Positions 43,301-51,668 of a stretch of 64,000 nucleotides of DNA are shown piece after piece (position 1 is the first letter of the stretch; every line of letters begins with the position of its first letter). Made by a program: the position numbers and the translations under genes. The DNA lies in contig NZ_KK211218.1 in assembly GCF_000621165.1 (NCBI RefSeq), positions 241,196 to 305,195 of the forward strand. The letters are read 5' to 3'. This DNA comes from Enterovibrio calviensis DSM 14347 (GTDB taxonomy: Bacteria; Pseudomonadota; Gammaproteobacteria; Enterobacterales; Vibrionaceae). The notes under the pieces are model-generated. The model saw only the letters and a list, made by a program, of their open reading frames with translations, had not been told where the DNA came from and searched no databases.

Positions 43301-46210
43301 CTAATTGACCTCCTGACGTGTGCCGTCTGGATCATAGAAGGGAAGAGGCACGACTTCGGGCCATACTTCTTTGCCATCGATACGGATTGGGAACAGTGTG
43401 CCGGGTTCCTGCTGATCAATACCGACAAATGCGAGACCAATGTAAGCATCCAGCGTTGATGAAAAATCACAGGAAGTCACATTGCCCGTGATATTCGAAT
43501 CGTGACCGGCTTTGTCTAGCACCAAATGGCCTTCTTCGGGTTTCGCCGACGATTTATCCAGCTTAAAGCCCACCAGCTTTCGTGTTTGCTCTCGACGCAT
43601 AACGATATCAACAGAGCGTGAACCGACATAAAAAGGTTTGGCTTTGGCGATTGCCCATCCTAACGACAATTCGCCGGGGTGCGACATGCCATCGGTGTCT
43701 TGTCCAACAATGATATGGCCTTTTTCTAGACGAAGCAGACGCTGAGCTTCGACACCGAAGGGGCGCATGTCAAACTCTTCACCTGCTGCCATCAACAAGT
43801 CCCAGATTTTGAGGGCGAACAGCGTCGGCATGTGGATCTCGTAGCCCAGTTCACCCACAAAACCCACACGCGCAAGGCGAACGGGCATCCCAACGATGTG
43901 TCCTTCTCGATAGAAGAGATAAGGGAATGCATCGGGGGCGAAATCCACGTCAGAACAGACTTTTTCAAGCACTTTTCGGGCGAGTGGACCTGCAACATTC
44001 ACGGCAGAAAATGCTGACGTCACGTTGGCAATGTCGACATCTAATCGCCACTGAGCATTCCACTTTTTCATTTCACGGTAAACCGCATCAACACCGCTGG
44101 TGGTCGCGGTGACGTAGTAATGATCTTCCGCAATTCGGCACGCCACGCCATCGTCAACGACCACGCCTTGTTCATTGGTCAACACGGCGTAACGTGTTTT
44201 CCCAACAGGCTGCTTAACAAAGGCGAAGGTGTACATGCGATTGAGAAATTCAGGCGCATCGGGGCCGTAAACTTCAATACCACCGAGCGTGCTGACATCG
44301 ATGATGCCAACGTTTTGTCGAACCGCTAATGCTTCTTCTTGGATCAATATATGGCGCTGGCTTGGCTCGCCATAATATGCAGGTCGACGCCATGCTCCTG
44401 CGGGCATGAATTGTGCGCCGAGAGCCTCGTGTCTTGCGTGCATCGGTGTAAGGCGCACCGGGTTAAATATTCTGCCTGCCAGATAAGCGAGCTTTTCAGG
44501 AATGAAAGGCGGCCGCGCCGTGGTTACGCCCGTTTCGCTGACGGTTCTATCTGTGGATTCCGCGACCAAACGCGCAGTGGCAAGCGCGGAATGACGGCCT
44601 TGAGACGGCCCCATGCCTACCGTAGAAAAACGCTTAACGAGTTGAATATCGCGATAGCCTAAACGCGTTGCATTGATGATGTCTTTGGATTGAAGGTCTT
44701 CATCGAAATCAACAAAGTCTTTGCCTTTAGGGTGAGGGAAGATAGGCCAGGCAAAATTTGTGGGTCGGTCACAGGTGATCATGTCTCCAACGACATCTGC
44801 CAAGCCAAGATTGGCTAAGCAGTTTTGCGCCGCACTTTCCCCGTCAGCTAATACTTTATCGAGCGCATGAATGCCATTCACCGATCCGGCGATATGGAGA
44901 TTCTCTGGCAGATTCTTCAGCGTGAAGCGCGCTGACGTGTCGTTATAGGTCAATTGTGCGCCCGCCTGACAAAGCAGTTGGTACGTCGGCATGTAGCCTG
45001 AAGACACACAGAGAAGATCACACGCGATGGTTGAAATGCGTTGCGCGACATCGCCGTTATCATCGAGAGAATATACCTCGACAGAGGAAAGGTGGTTGTT
45101 GCGGGCTTGCGCTTCGTAAACGGTTGCCCCCAAAACGACTGGGATCCCTAACGCTTGCACGGTATTGACCAAATCAGCACATCGTTGGTTCTGACGCATG
45201 TCGACGATCGATAAAACATCAACACCTTGTTGTGCCAGTTCGATGGCTGCAAGGTAACCGTCGTCATTGCCTGTTAACACCACGGACTTGTTGCCCGGCT
45301 TGATGGCGTAATGCTTCATGAGCCGCATGGCGGCGCTGCAGAGCACAATGCCGGGGAAGTCATTGTTTCTGAATACGACGTGTTGTTCGAATTCGCCAGA
45401 CGCCACGATGCACTGCTTTGCTCTGACTTTGTACATGCGGTTGCCAGTAAGAACGGGCAAATAGTTGTCGGTGAACCACGCGTTACACACAGCATCCGTT
45501 AATACGCGGATCTTGGGGTGATCGTTGACGCTTGAGCGAAGGGCGTTAAGCGTGTCATCGGCTATTTCGCCGTCAACATCGAAACGGTGATAGGTGAGTG
45601 CACCGCCTAACTGCTTGTTTTCATCGACGAGCAAGACCTCTGCACCGCCTTGTGCGGCGGTAATGGCAGCGTTCAAACCAGCAGGGCCAGCGCCGACGAT
45701 CATGACGTCGCAGAACAGATAAGCTTTGTCATGATAAGTCGGTTCGAATTCGAGGTTTGCCTTCCCCAATCCTGCCTTTTTGCGGATCAGCGGTTCCCAC
45801 TTGTCCCAAATGCCTTTCGGCTTATAAAAAGCACGGTAGTAAAAACCTACTGGCATAAACCGTCCGACTTTTTCGAGTAAGGCATCTTTATCGTTTTCCA
45901 AAGAACCGCTGTAGTTTTGCCCCATGACCGTTGGTGCGTGTGAAATATCGACGCGATCGGCCAAGACATTGGCTTCGTCGGGAAGTTGAACCAGCGTATT
46001 GGCGTCTTGACCTGCCATGGTTAATGGCCCACGAGGTCGGTGGTATTTGAACGATCGCGACATTAGCCATTGGTCATTTGCTATCAAAGCACTGGCAATA
46101 GTGTCGCCTTCATAACCAAGATAGTGTTTTCCTTCAAACTCAACGCTGATGGTTTTATCGCGCGAGATCAACGAGCCCATCGGCGGAGACAATCGATTAT
46201 CATCAATCAT
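43301..46210 (-). CDS. soxA: Heterotetrameric sarcosine oxidase alpha subunit
   Basis: This is a 969-residue flavoprotein. The N-terminal domain (residues about 1-100) is ferredoxin-like (GDTIASALIAN) without an iron-sulfur Cys set. The NAD dinucleotide fold is GAGPAG (173-178). A large oxidoreductase segment follows, and the C-terminal 400 residues are an aminomethyltransferase-like domain that passes the C1 unit to tetrahydrofolate. The enzyme oxidatively demethylates N-methyl amino acids. soxD overlaps its start by 4 bases. Confidence 0.93.
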   Translation of the reverse strand: MIDDNRLSPPMGSLISRDKTISVEFEGKHYLGYEGDTIASALIANDQWLMSRSFKYHRPRGPLTMAGQDANTLVQLPDEANVLADRVDISHAPTVMGQNYSGSLENDKDALLEKVGRFMPVGFYYRAFYKPKGIWDKWEPLIRKKAGLGKANLEFEPTYHDKAYLFCDVMIVGAGPAGLNAAITAAQGGAEVLLVDENKQLGGALTYHRFDVDGEIADDTLNALRSSVNDHPKIRVLTDAVCNAWFTDNYLPVLTGNRMYKVRAKQCIVASGEFEQHVVFRNNDFPGIVLCSAAMRLMKHYAIKPGNKSVVLTGNDDGYLAAIELAQQGVDVLSIVDMRQNQRCADLVNTVQALGIPVVLGATVYEAQARNNHLSSVEVYSLDDNGDVAQRISTIACDLLCVSSGYMPTYQLLCQAGAQLTYNDTSARFTLKNLPENLHIAGSVNGIHALDKVLADGESAAQNCLANLGLADVVGDMITCDRPTNFAWPIFPHPKGKDFVDFDEDLQSKDIINATRLGYRDIQLVKRFSTVGMGPSQGRHSALATARLVAESTDRTVSETGVTTARPPFIPEKLAYLAGRIFNPVRLTPMHARHEALGAQFMPAGAWRRPAYYGEPSQRHILIQEEALAVRQNVGIIDVSTLGGIEVYGPDAPEFLNRMYTFAFVKQPVGKTRYAVLTNEQGVVVDDGVACRIAEDHYYVTATTSGVDAVYREMKKWNAQWRLDVDIANVTSAFSAVNVAGPLARKVLEKVCSDVDFAPDAFPYLFYREGHIVGMPVRLARVGFVGELGYEIHMPTLFALKIWDLLMAAGEEFDMRPFGVEAQRLLRLEKGHIIVGQDTDGMSHPGELSLGWAIAKAKPFYVGSRSVDIVMRREQTRKLVGFKLDKSSAKPEEGHLVLDKAGHDSNITGNVTSCDFSSTLDAYIGLAFVGIDQQEPGTLFPIRIDGKEVWPEVVPLPFYDPDGTRQEVN

Positions 46211-46524
46211 GATTGTGCTCCTTTCTCTTCGCCGCTTTCCTCATCAGCATCGAAATCGACTCTTTGTGTGAATATTTCACTGGGATCATAGGTTCGAATA
46301 ATCTCGTCTGAGGCGGTGTGTCTTTCGGCAATAAACCAATAGCCAGAGGCGCTATGAAACCACCACTCTTTGACGATTTTGATGGTGTTGTCTGAATAAA
46401 AAACATATTCCGCCCACGCTTTGGCTGAGCAGTTTTTATGATCAGGCATGACTTTCACTTCGCCGCCGTAGACAAATTCATTGATGTTTCTTGGGCCGTT
46501 CAAGGGACAGGGCATTATCTTCAT
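46207..46524 (-). CDS. soxD: Sarcosine oxidase delta subunit lacking half of the usual zinc ligands
   Basis: This is a 105-residue small subunit. Its start MKIMPCPLNGPRNINEFVYG matches the SoxD motif except that the usual second Cys (CPxCG) is Asn, so only C6 remains. The later HxxGC motif reads HSASGYWF, leaving H57 but no Cys. In structurally known SoxD, two Cys, one His and another Cys bind zinc, so this copy probably does not bind zinc in the same way. The rest (ERHTASDEIIRTYDP) is well conserved. It overlaps soxA (TGA inside ATGA). Confidence 0.88.
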   Translation of the reverse strand: MKIMPCPLNGPRNINEFVYGGEVKVMPDHKNCSAKAWAEYVFYSDNTIKIVKEWWFHSASGYWFIAERHTASDEIIRTYDPSEIFTQRVDFDADEESGEEKGAQS

Positions 46525-46534
46525 ATCACTACTC

Positions 46535-47782
46535 CTAATGGCTCGCGGCCGTGGCCCCCATTTCGTTGACTTGTCGGAATGCGTCGAACCTGTCCATCGA
46601 AAATGGTGCGATCAGATCAGGCACTTTCCCGCCAGACGCGACCAATTCCGCCATGGTTTTTCCGCAGATCGGCGTGGCTTTAAAGCCCCAGGTTCCCCAG
46701 CCTGCATCCAAGTAGTAATTGTCGACAGGGCTCAGCCCCATGATCGGGCTGTAATCACTGGTCATATCTGTGGTGCCCGCCCATTGGCGTAGCAATTTGA
46801 AATTGGCCATGAAGGGGAACATTTCTATCGCGCTGGCGATCAGGCTTTCCTTCAAATCAAGTGTCGAGCGTGTGTTGTACAACGGATAAGGATCTGAACC
46901 GCCGCCGAACACAATTTCACCTCGCCCCGTTTGCTGCACATAGCAATGAAGGGCAGAAGAACTGACAAGCGGATCGAGGAAAGGTTTGACGGGTGTGGTT
47001 ACCATGGCTTGTAGCGGGTAACTGGTCAGCGGCATTCTAAAACCTGCCATGGCTGCAACAATCGAACTGTGCCCTGCAACGGCTTGAACAACCGCGCCAC
47101 AACCGACGGTTCCGCGGTTGGTTTCGACCGACACGACTTTCCCATTTTCGGTGTTTATGTTTGTCACTTCGGTAAGCTGGTGCAGCTCAACGCCGCGTTG
47201 TGTCGCACCTTTCGCATAGCCCCATGCGACGGCATCATGCCTTGCGGTCGCGCCATCCATGTGCCAAAGACCGGCAAGAATAGGAAGATCTGCTGGGTTC
47301 ATGTTGAGGGTAGGGACAAGCTCTCGAATCTGCTGGGGATCGATAAGTTCCGTGCGTCCGCCAAAATGCTTGTTCACTTCGGTGCGTTGTCGGAACGATC
47401 TAACCGTGGCATCGGTATGCGCCAGTGTGAGCTGACCACGTGAGGAATACATGATGTTGAAATCAAATTCGTTCGAGAGGTTTTGAAATAGCTTCACGGA
47501 CTCGCTGTAAAACTTCACGCCTTCAGACGTCAGGTAGTTTGAGCGAATAACGGCTGTGTTTCTCGCGGTGTTACCGCCGCCAAGGTATCCCTTCTCCAAA
47601 ATAGCCACGTTGGTAATGCCGTGATACTTGGCGAGGTAATACGCGGTTGCGACACCGTGTCCGCCGCCGCCAATGATGACCACATCATAGTGGCGTTTGA
47701 GATCGGTCGGGACAGGCAAGTCCATGTCGTTCTCAAAGGGATAGTCATTGGTAAGACCATATTTTAATAATGAAAAAGGCAC
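46535..47782 (-). CDS. soxB: Heterotetrameric sarcosine oxidase beta subunit
   Basis: This 415-residue subunit holds the amine-oxidising FAD/FMN site. The Rossmann motif GGGGHG (38-43) opens the FAD fold, and the ARHDAVAWGYA segment (about 180-190, with H182) matches the region where characterised beta subunits bind FMN covalently. It belongs to the DAO family. It is the first of the sox genes proper, 76 bp after folD. Confidence 0.93.
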   Translation of the reverse strand: MPFSLLKYGLTNDYPFENDMDLPVPTDLKRHYDVVIIGGGGHGVATAYYLAKYHGITNVAILEKGYLGGGNTARNTAVIRSNYLTSEGVKFYSESVKLFQNLSNEFDFNIMYSSRGQLTLAHTDATVRSFRQRTEVNKHFGGRTELIDPQQIRELVPTLNMNPADLPILAGLWHMDGATARHDAVAWGYAKGATQRGVELHQLTEVTNINTENGKVVSVETNRGTVGCGAVVQAVAGHSSIVAAMAGFRMPLTSYPLQAMVTTPVKPFLDPLVSSSALHCYVQQTGRGEIVFGGGSDPYPLYNTRSTLDLKESLIASAIEMFPFMANFKLLRQWAGTTDMTSDYSPIMGLSPVDNYYLDAGWGTWGFKATPICGKTMAELVASGGKVPDLIAPFSMDRFDAFRQVNEMGATAASH

Positions 47783-47858
47783 TGTACGTTCCCTCGTTAC
47801 AATCCGTTTATTGGTTATTTGGACGAAAATTGCTTGGTTTGACTGTGTACTTTGAGGC

Positions 47859-48746
47859 CTACATATCGCGCTGCTTTGCGGCTGTAAGTGTGTTCTTGAT
47901 TAAGCAGGCAATGGTCATCGGGCCAACGCCGCCCGGCACTGGGGTGATCGCGCGACACTTCTCAGCCACGTCTGCAAAATTGACATCACCAACCAGCTTT
48001 CGCTTACCGTCGATGTCAATGGCGTTGATGCCCACATCAATCACCACGGCACCCGGTTTTACCCAGTTCTTATCTACCAGCTCTGCCACGCCAACCGCAG
48101 CCACCAAAATGTCGGCTTGTCGGCAAAGCGCTTCGGGCTCTAGCGTTTTTGAGTGAACAATGCTGACGGTGCAGTTAGCTTGAAGGAGTAGGTTCGCCAT
48201 CGGTTTCCCGACGATGTTAGAGCGCCCAATCACAACCGCGTGTTTACCAGACAAGTCACCCATTTCTCGATTGAGCATCTCCATACACCCAAGCGGTGTA
48301 CACGGAACGAGTTTGGCTTGTCCTGACGACAAAAGCCCCACGTTGACAGGGTGAAAGCCATCAATGTCTTTGGTCGGGTCGATCAGATTGATAATGCGCG
48401 CTTCAGAAAGGTGTTGAGGTAAGGGGAGTTGCACCAAAATGCCATGAATATCTTCGCGCTCGTTAAGTTCCACGACCACGTCTTCGAGTGTTTTTTGCGT
48501 GCAGGATGCATCGAGGTGTTTTACCAGTGAAAACAGCCCGGCCTTTTCTGCGCATCGGATTTTATTGCGAACATATATGGTACTTGCGGGGTCTTCGCCC
48601 ACCAATACCACAGCAAGCCCCGGCTGCGAAAGGCCTTGTTGTATCCGTTCGTTTACTTCCTGTGTCATTTCCTCAATCAATACATCAGCCAGTTGACGAC
48701 CATCAATAACCTTTACTGGCGTCTCTGTCGGCGTCTTTATTTGCAT
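47859..48746 (-). CDS. folD: Methylenetetrahydrofolate dehydrogenase/cyclohydrolase FolD
   Basis: This is a 295-residue bifunctional enzyme of one-carbon metabolism: 5,10-methylene-THF to 10-formyl-THF. The N-terminal catalytic motif [14 protein letters not shown] (Lys in the YxxxK motif) and the NADP site [20 protein letters not shown] are intact, as is the C-terminal [11 protein letters not shown]. It is a second copy type linked to the sox genes, converting the methylene-THF released by sarcosine oxidase. The housekeeping folD is probably elsewhere. Confidence 0.94.
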   Translation of the reverse strand: MQIKTPTETPVKVIDGRQLADVLIEEMTQEVNERIQQGLSQPGLAVVLVGEDPASTIYVRNKIRCAEKAGLFSLVKHLDASCTQKTLEDVVVELNEREDIHGILVQLPLPQHLSEARIINLIDPTKDIDGFHPVNVGLLSSGQAKLVPCTPLGCMEMLNREMGDLSGKHAVVIGRSNIVGKPMANLLLQANCTVSIVHSKTLEPEALCRQADILVAAVGVAELVDKNWVKPGAVVIDVGINAIDIDGKRKLVGDVNFADVAEKCRAITPVPGGVGPMTIACLIKNTLTAAKQRDM

Positions 48747-48761
48747 GGCTACCTCTGTCGG

Positions 48762-49622
48762 TTATTGGAATACAACGGTTTTGTTGCCGTACATAAAGAC
48801 ACGGTGTTCTAAATGAAGTCGAACCGCTTGTGCGAGGGCGATGGTTTCAGTATCGCGCCCAACGGCAACCAATCTGTCAGAGGAATAAGTGTGACCAACG
48901 GGTTGAACACTTTGTTGAATGATCGGCCCTTCATCAAGATCTGACGTGACATAGTGCGCCGTCGCGCCAATCAGTTTGACGCCGCGAGCGTGCGCTTGGT
49001 GATAAGGCTTCGCCCCTTTAAAGCTTGGCAGAAAAGAGTGGTGAATGTTGATTGCTTTGCCGTGCAGCTTCTTACACAGGTCATCGGATAGGATTTGCAT
49101 GTATCGAGCGAGAACCACCAACTCGGTTTGTGTTTCTGCCATTACGTCGAGCAGCGCGGCTTCTTGGCGCGGTTTATTTTGCGCGGTCATGGGCAACCAA
49201 ATGAATCGAATGCCGGCACGTTCGACCATGGGTCTGAGATCTTTGTGGTTGGACACCACGGCGGTGATTTCCATCGGCAACTCACCATTCTCGTGACGGT
49301 ACAGCAGGTCTTTGAGGCAATGGTCGAACTTACTCACCATGATTAACACACGCGTAGGGGCGTCGGCATCGAAGAATTGCCAATCCATGTTGAAGCGGCT
49401 GACCTGTGCTTCGAAGCCTTCTCTGATGGTGTCTAATTCCACATCCGGTGATTCGATGCGGCAGACGGCGCGCATGAAAAAGTTTTGGTTCTCTTCATCA
49501 TCAAATTGATGCAGCTCAGAGATGTAACAGCTCAAACCCGCCAGATAGGAAGTGACTGCAGCAAGAATGCCGCTGGATGCATCACACGTTGCTTTGAGAA
49601 TAAATTCCTTTGAATCTGGCAT
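48762..49622 (-). CDS. purU: Formyltetrahydrofolate deformylase PurU
   Basis: This is a 286-residue enzyme releasing formate from 10-formyl-THF. An N-terminal ACT domain (about 1-85) is followed by the hydrolase part with INIHHSFLPSFKGAKPYHQA and the VTSDLDEGPII Asp. It is the first gene of the operon, 15 bp before folD. Together FolD and PurU turn the C1 unit from demethylation into formate and free THF, avoiding folate trapping. This is the usual set in bacteria that degrade glycine betaine, sarcosine or other N-methyl compounds. Confidence 0.93.
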   Translation of the reverse strand: MPDSKEFILKATCDASSGILAAVTSYLAGLSCYISELHQFDDEENQNFFMRAVCRIESPDVELDTIREGFEAQVSRFNMDWQFFDADAPTRVLIMVSKFDHCLKDLLYRHENGELPMEITAVVSNHKDLRPMVERAGIRFIWLPMTAQNKPRQEAALLDVMAETQTELVVLARYMQILSDDLCKKLHGKAINIHHSFLPSFKGAKPYHQAHARGVKLIGATAHYVTSDLDEGPIIQQSVQPVGHTYSSDRLVAVGRDTETIALAQAVRLHLEHRVFMYGNKTVVFQ

Positions 49623-49733
49623 GTTTCGTCCTGTTTGATTGCTGGAGATATGTTCACCTTAATAAGTGAAATAACAGAAAATTAACAATCAAGTTGGACA
49701 TCTCAGTAAAAGAACCACATATTTTATTCAAAT

Positions 49734-50519
49734 ATGAAATTTTCATTTACTGATGAGAAAAACATGAGCAAGGCAGACTATCAGGTTCAGTCACTCGCGA
49801 GAGGGCTGGAAATCATCGAAATGTACGACGCGGAACGCCGGATCCTCAGCACCCATGACTTTGCTGAGAGATTAGGCGTGAGCCAATCGTCGATTTACCG
49901 CATTGTTCAAACCTTGATCGATAAAAACTACCTGCGGAAAGTGGCAAGAAATGCCTATACCATCGGGCCACAAGTGGTGTCTCGCGGATTTTCGTATTTA
50001 GCGGGGCAGAATTTGGTGGATGTTGCCGCCCCTCACTTGCAGCGGCTCAGGGATGAAACCAGTATTTCTTGTCACTTGGCAGTAAGGGATGGGTTGGAAA
50101 CCCTGTATATCTATCGCGCTCAGGCGTCTCAAAGGCTGTCGGTGAATATTCCTCTGGGAACACGGCTTCCTTGCCACACGAATGCAATGGGGCGCATCTT
50201 GCTGCAACAGCTCAGTGACATTGAATTGAGCGCTGTTTACCAAACCATTCAACTGGATGTGTACGCCAAACCCAATCCTCAAACGTTTCCTGAACTGAAG
50301 CACCTTATTGCAACAGAGAAGAAGCAGGGTTTCGCATTCTCACGCTCAGACAATGCAACGGCCATCGCCGTGCCGATCACGGATTATCTCGGAAAGATCA
50401 TCGCCGCCATCAACATATCGGGCGCAGAACAAATCATGGATAAACAGCATCAATTCGAGGCTGCCAAAACGAGCCTATTGAACACCGCCAAGGCGATTTC
50501 TAATGAGGCGGCAGGCTAA
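49734..50519 (+). CDS. IclR-family transcriptional regulator
   Basis: This is a 261-residue regulator, with an alternative ATG at 49764 nearer a weak ribosome site. Residues about 18-80 hold the IclR winged helix (FAERLGVSQSSIYRIVQTLI), followed by the effector domain (LPCHTNAMGRILLQQLS, DNATAIAVPI). It lies divergent from purU-folD-soxBDAG-Ldh and presumably controls this operon in response to its substrate. Confidence 0.9.
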   Translation: MKFSFTDEKNMSKADYQVQSLARGLEIIEMYDAERRILSTHDFAERLGVSQSSIYRIVQTLIDKNYLRKVARNAYTIGPQVVSRGFSYLAGQNLVDVAAPHLQRLRDETSISCHLAVRDGLETLYIYRAQASQRLSVNIPLGTRLPCHTNAMGRILLQQLSDIELSAVYQTIQLDVYAKPNPQTFPELKHLIATEKKQGFAFSRSDNATAIAVPITDYLGKIIAAINISGAEQIMDKQHQFEAAKTSLLNTAKAISNEAAG

Positions 50520-50522
50520 TTC

Positions 50523-50954
50523 ATGGATAAATTAAAGTCGACGTTAACTTTGGCACTTATTGCGCTGACTTCAGGCATTGTTTTCTCTGAAGAGGTATCG
50601 ATAGAAAGGACGAATGAAGCCAGAAATAGTCTTAAAGACTATGGTTTGGTTTCTTGTCTTATCGCTATCGAGCCGAGCAGTGTACTGGCGACAGATCTTG
50701 GATACATAAAACGTTCACTTTCTTTTATGGGGAAGGGGAGTTATTCAATCGTTCAAGATGAAGATACGTTTGAGATTAAACATGATCCTTACTCAGAAAC
50801 CGTCGTGTTCATGCTTAAAGAGGCGAAGAAGTCAGTTGGCTATATGAAAAGCGGAGAGACTTCGAAAAGCATTGGCTGCTTCAAGGTTTATCACTCGATA
50901 GCTTTTGATGCATTCATCACTGAGCAGGATGCCTATATCATGGTTAACCGGTAG
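50523..50954 (+). CDS. Exported Tai4-like (T6SS amidase immunity-like) protein
   Basis: This is a 143-residue exported protein with a signal peptide (LTLALIALTSGIVFS, cleaved before EEVS). The mature part has SLKDYGLVSCLIAIE near the start, and SKSIGCFKVYHS, a pattern like the Tai4 periplasmic immunity proteins against type VI amidase effectors, with two Cys that may form the family disulfide (about residues 45 and 119). No amidase effector (Tae4) is adjacent. It begins 3 bp after the IclR stop. The family call is by motif only. Confidence 0.6.
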   Translation: MDKLKSTLTLALIALTSGIVFSEEVSIERTNEARNSLKDYGLVSCLIAIEPSSVLATDLGYIKRSLSFMGKGSYSIVQDEDTFEIKHDPYSETVVFMLKEAKKSVGYMKSGETSKSIGCFKVYHSIAFDAFITEQDAYIMVNR

Positions 50955-51036
50955 CGTTATGGGTGAGATTATATTGCAGAGGATTATGAGGATAGTTGCA
51001 AATAGGGCTAAGAGGAATTGCAATAACCGGAAAAGC

Positions 51037-51064
51037 AAAAAGCCTGCTCGAAAGCAGGCTTTTT
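51037..51064. terminator. Terminator between the Tai4-like gene and the tRNA operon
   Basis: AAAAAGCCTGCT (51037-51048) pairs with AGCAGGCTTTTT (51053-51064) around CGAA. It is bidirectional and ends the tRNA operon on the minus strand. Confidence 0.9.
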
Positions 51065-51068
51065 AATG

Positions 51069-51144
51069 TGGTGGGCGATACCGGGCTCGAACCAGTGACC
51101 CCCTCCTTGTAAGGGAGGTGCTCTCCCAACTGAGCTAATCGCCC
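51069..51144 (-). tRNA. tRNA-Val(TAC)
   Basis: The minus strand reads GGGCGATTAGCTCAGTTGGG onward, with an anticodon arm CCTCC-CTTACAA-GGAGG (anticodon TAC) and TTCGAGC T-loop, ending in an encoded CCA (76 nt). The cloverleaf is complete. It is the last tRNA of a four-gene operon. Confidence 0.95.
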
Positions 51145-51193
51145 GAATAATCGCGATTGGGATTCTCTAAAAGAGAGTGCGATTATTGGAATT

Positions 51194-51270
51194 TGGTGGG
51201 TCTAGGCAGACTCGAACTGCCGACCCCTGCCATGTCAAGGCAGTACTCTAACCAACTGAGCTATAGACCC
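51194..51270 (-). tRNA. tRNA-Val(GAC), copy 1
   Basis: The minus strand gives a full cloverleaf of 77 nt with CCA encoded. The anticodon stem-loop CTGCC-TTGACAT-GGCAG has T33 and anticodon GAC. The acceptor stem is GGGTCTA. It has the same body as the two following copies. Confidence 0.95.
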
Positions 51271-51302
51271 AAATTCTGATTCCATCCTGGTTAGGGAAGG
51301 AA

Positions 51303-51379
51303 TGGTGCGTCCGGGCAGACTCGAACTGCCGACCCCTGCCATGTCAAGGCAGTACTCTAACCAACTGAGCTACGGACGC
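51303..51379 (-). tRNA. tRNA-Val(GAC), copy 2
   Basis: This is a full cloverleaf of 77 nt with encoded CCA. The acceptor stem is GCGTCCG, otherwise the same D, anticodon and T arms as copy 1. It is separated from copy 1 by 32 bases. Confidence 0.95.
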
Positions 51380-51402
51380 ATTACATTGTTGCTAGGAAAG
51401 CT

Positions 51403-51479
51403 TGGTGCGTCTAGGCAGACTCGAACTGCCGACCCCTGCCATGTCAAGGCAGTACTCTAACCAACTGAGCTATAGACGC
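51403..51479 (-). tRNA. tRNA-Val(GAC), copy 3
   Basis: This is a full cloverleaf of 77 nt with encoded CCA and acceptor stem GCGTCTA. It is the first tRNA to be transcribed. Confidence 0.95.
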
Positions 51480-51668
51480 ATCGTTTGCTGAACTTCAGCG
51501 AGGCTTTCCGTGAAAGCGGGGTGAATATTAGCGAGTAGGGCGAAGGCGCGCAAGCGTAAAACCCGACTTTTTTGCGCTTCTGCGTTCGTTTGATGCTTTG
51601 GTGAGCAAATTGCTCTCTCTGTGTGCATCAAAGCACAAGTAATTGGTTTCACGAAAGTAACGCGTGGT

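Noticed and set aside
51194-51270. tRNA-Asp
   Set aside because: The GTC seen on the plus strand is the complement of the anticodon. On the minus strand the seven-base loop TTGACAT with T33 gives GAC, which reads Val codons.
51194-51479. Repeated units of about 100 bp that look like a CRISPR array
   Set aside because: The repeats fold as complete tRNA-Val genes with encoded CCA; spacers are short tRNA spacers.
51069-51668. Integration site of a genomic island at the tRNA cluster
   Set aside because: No integrase gene and no direct repeat of a tRNA end was found; flanking genes look core.
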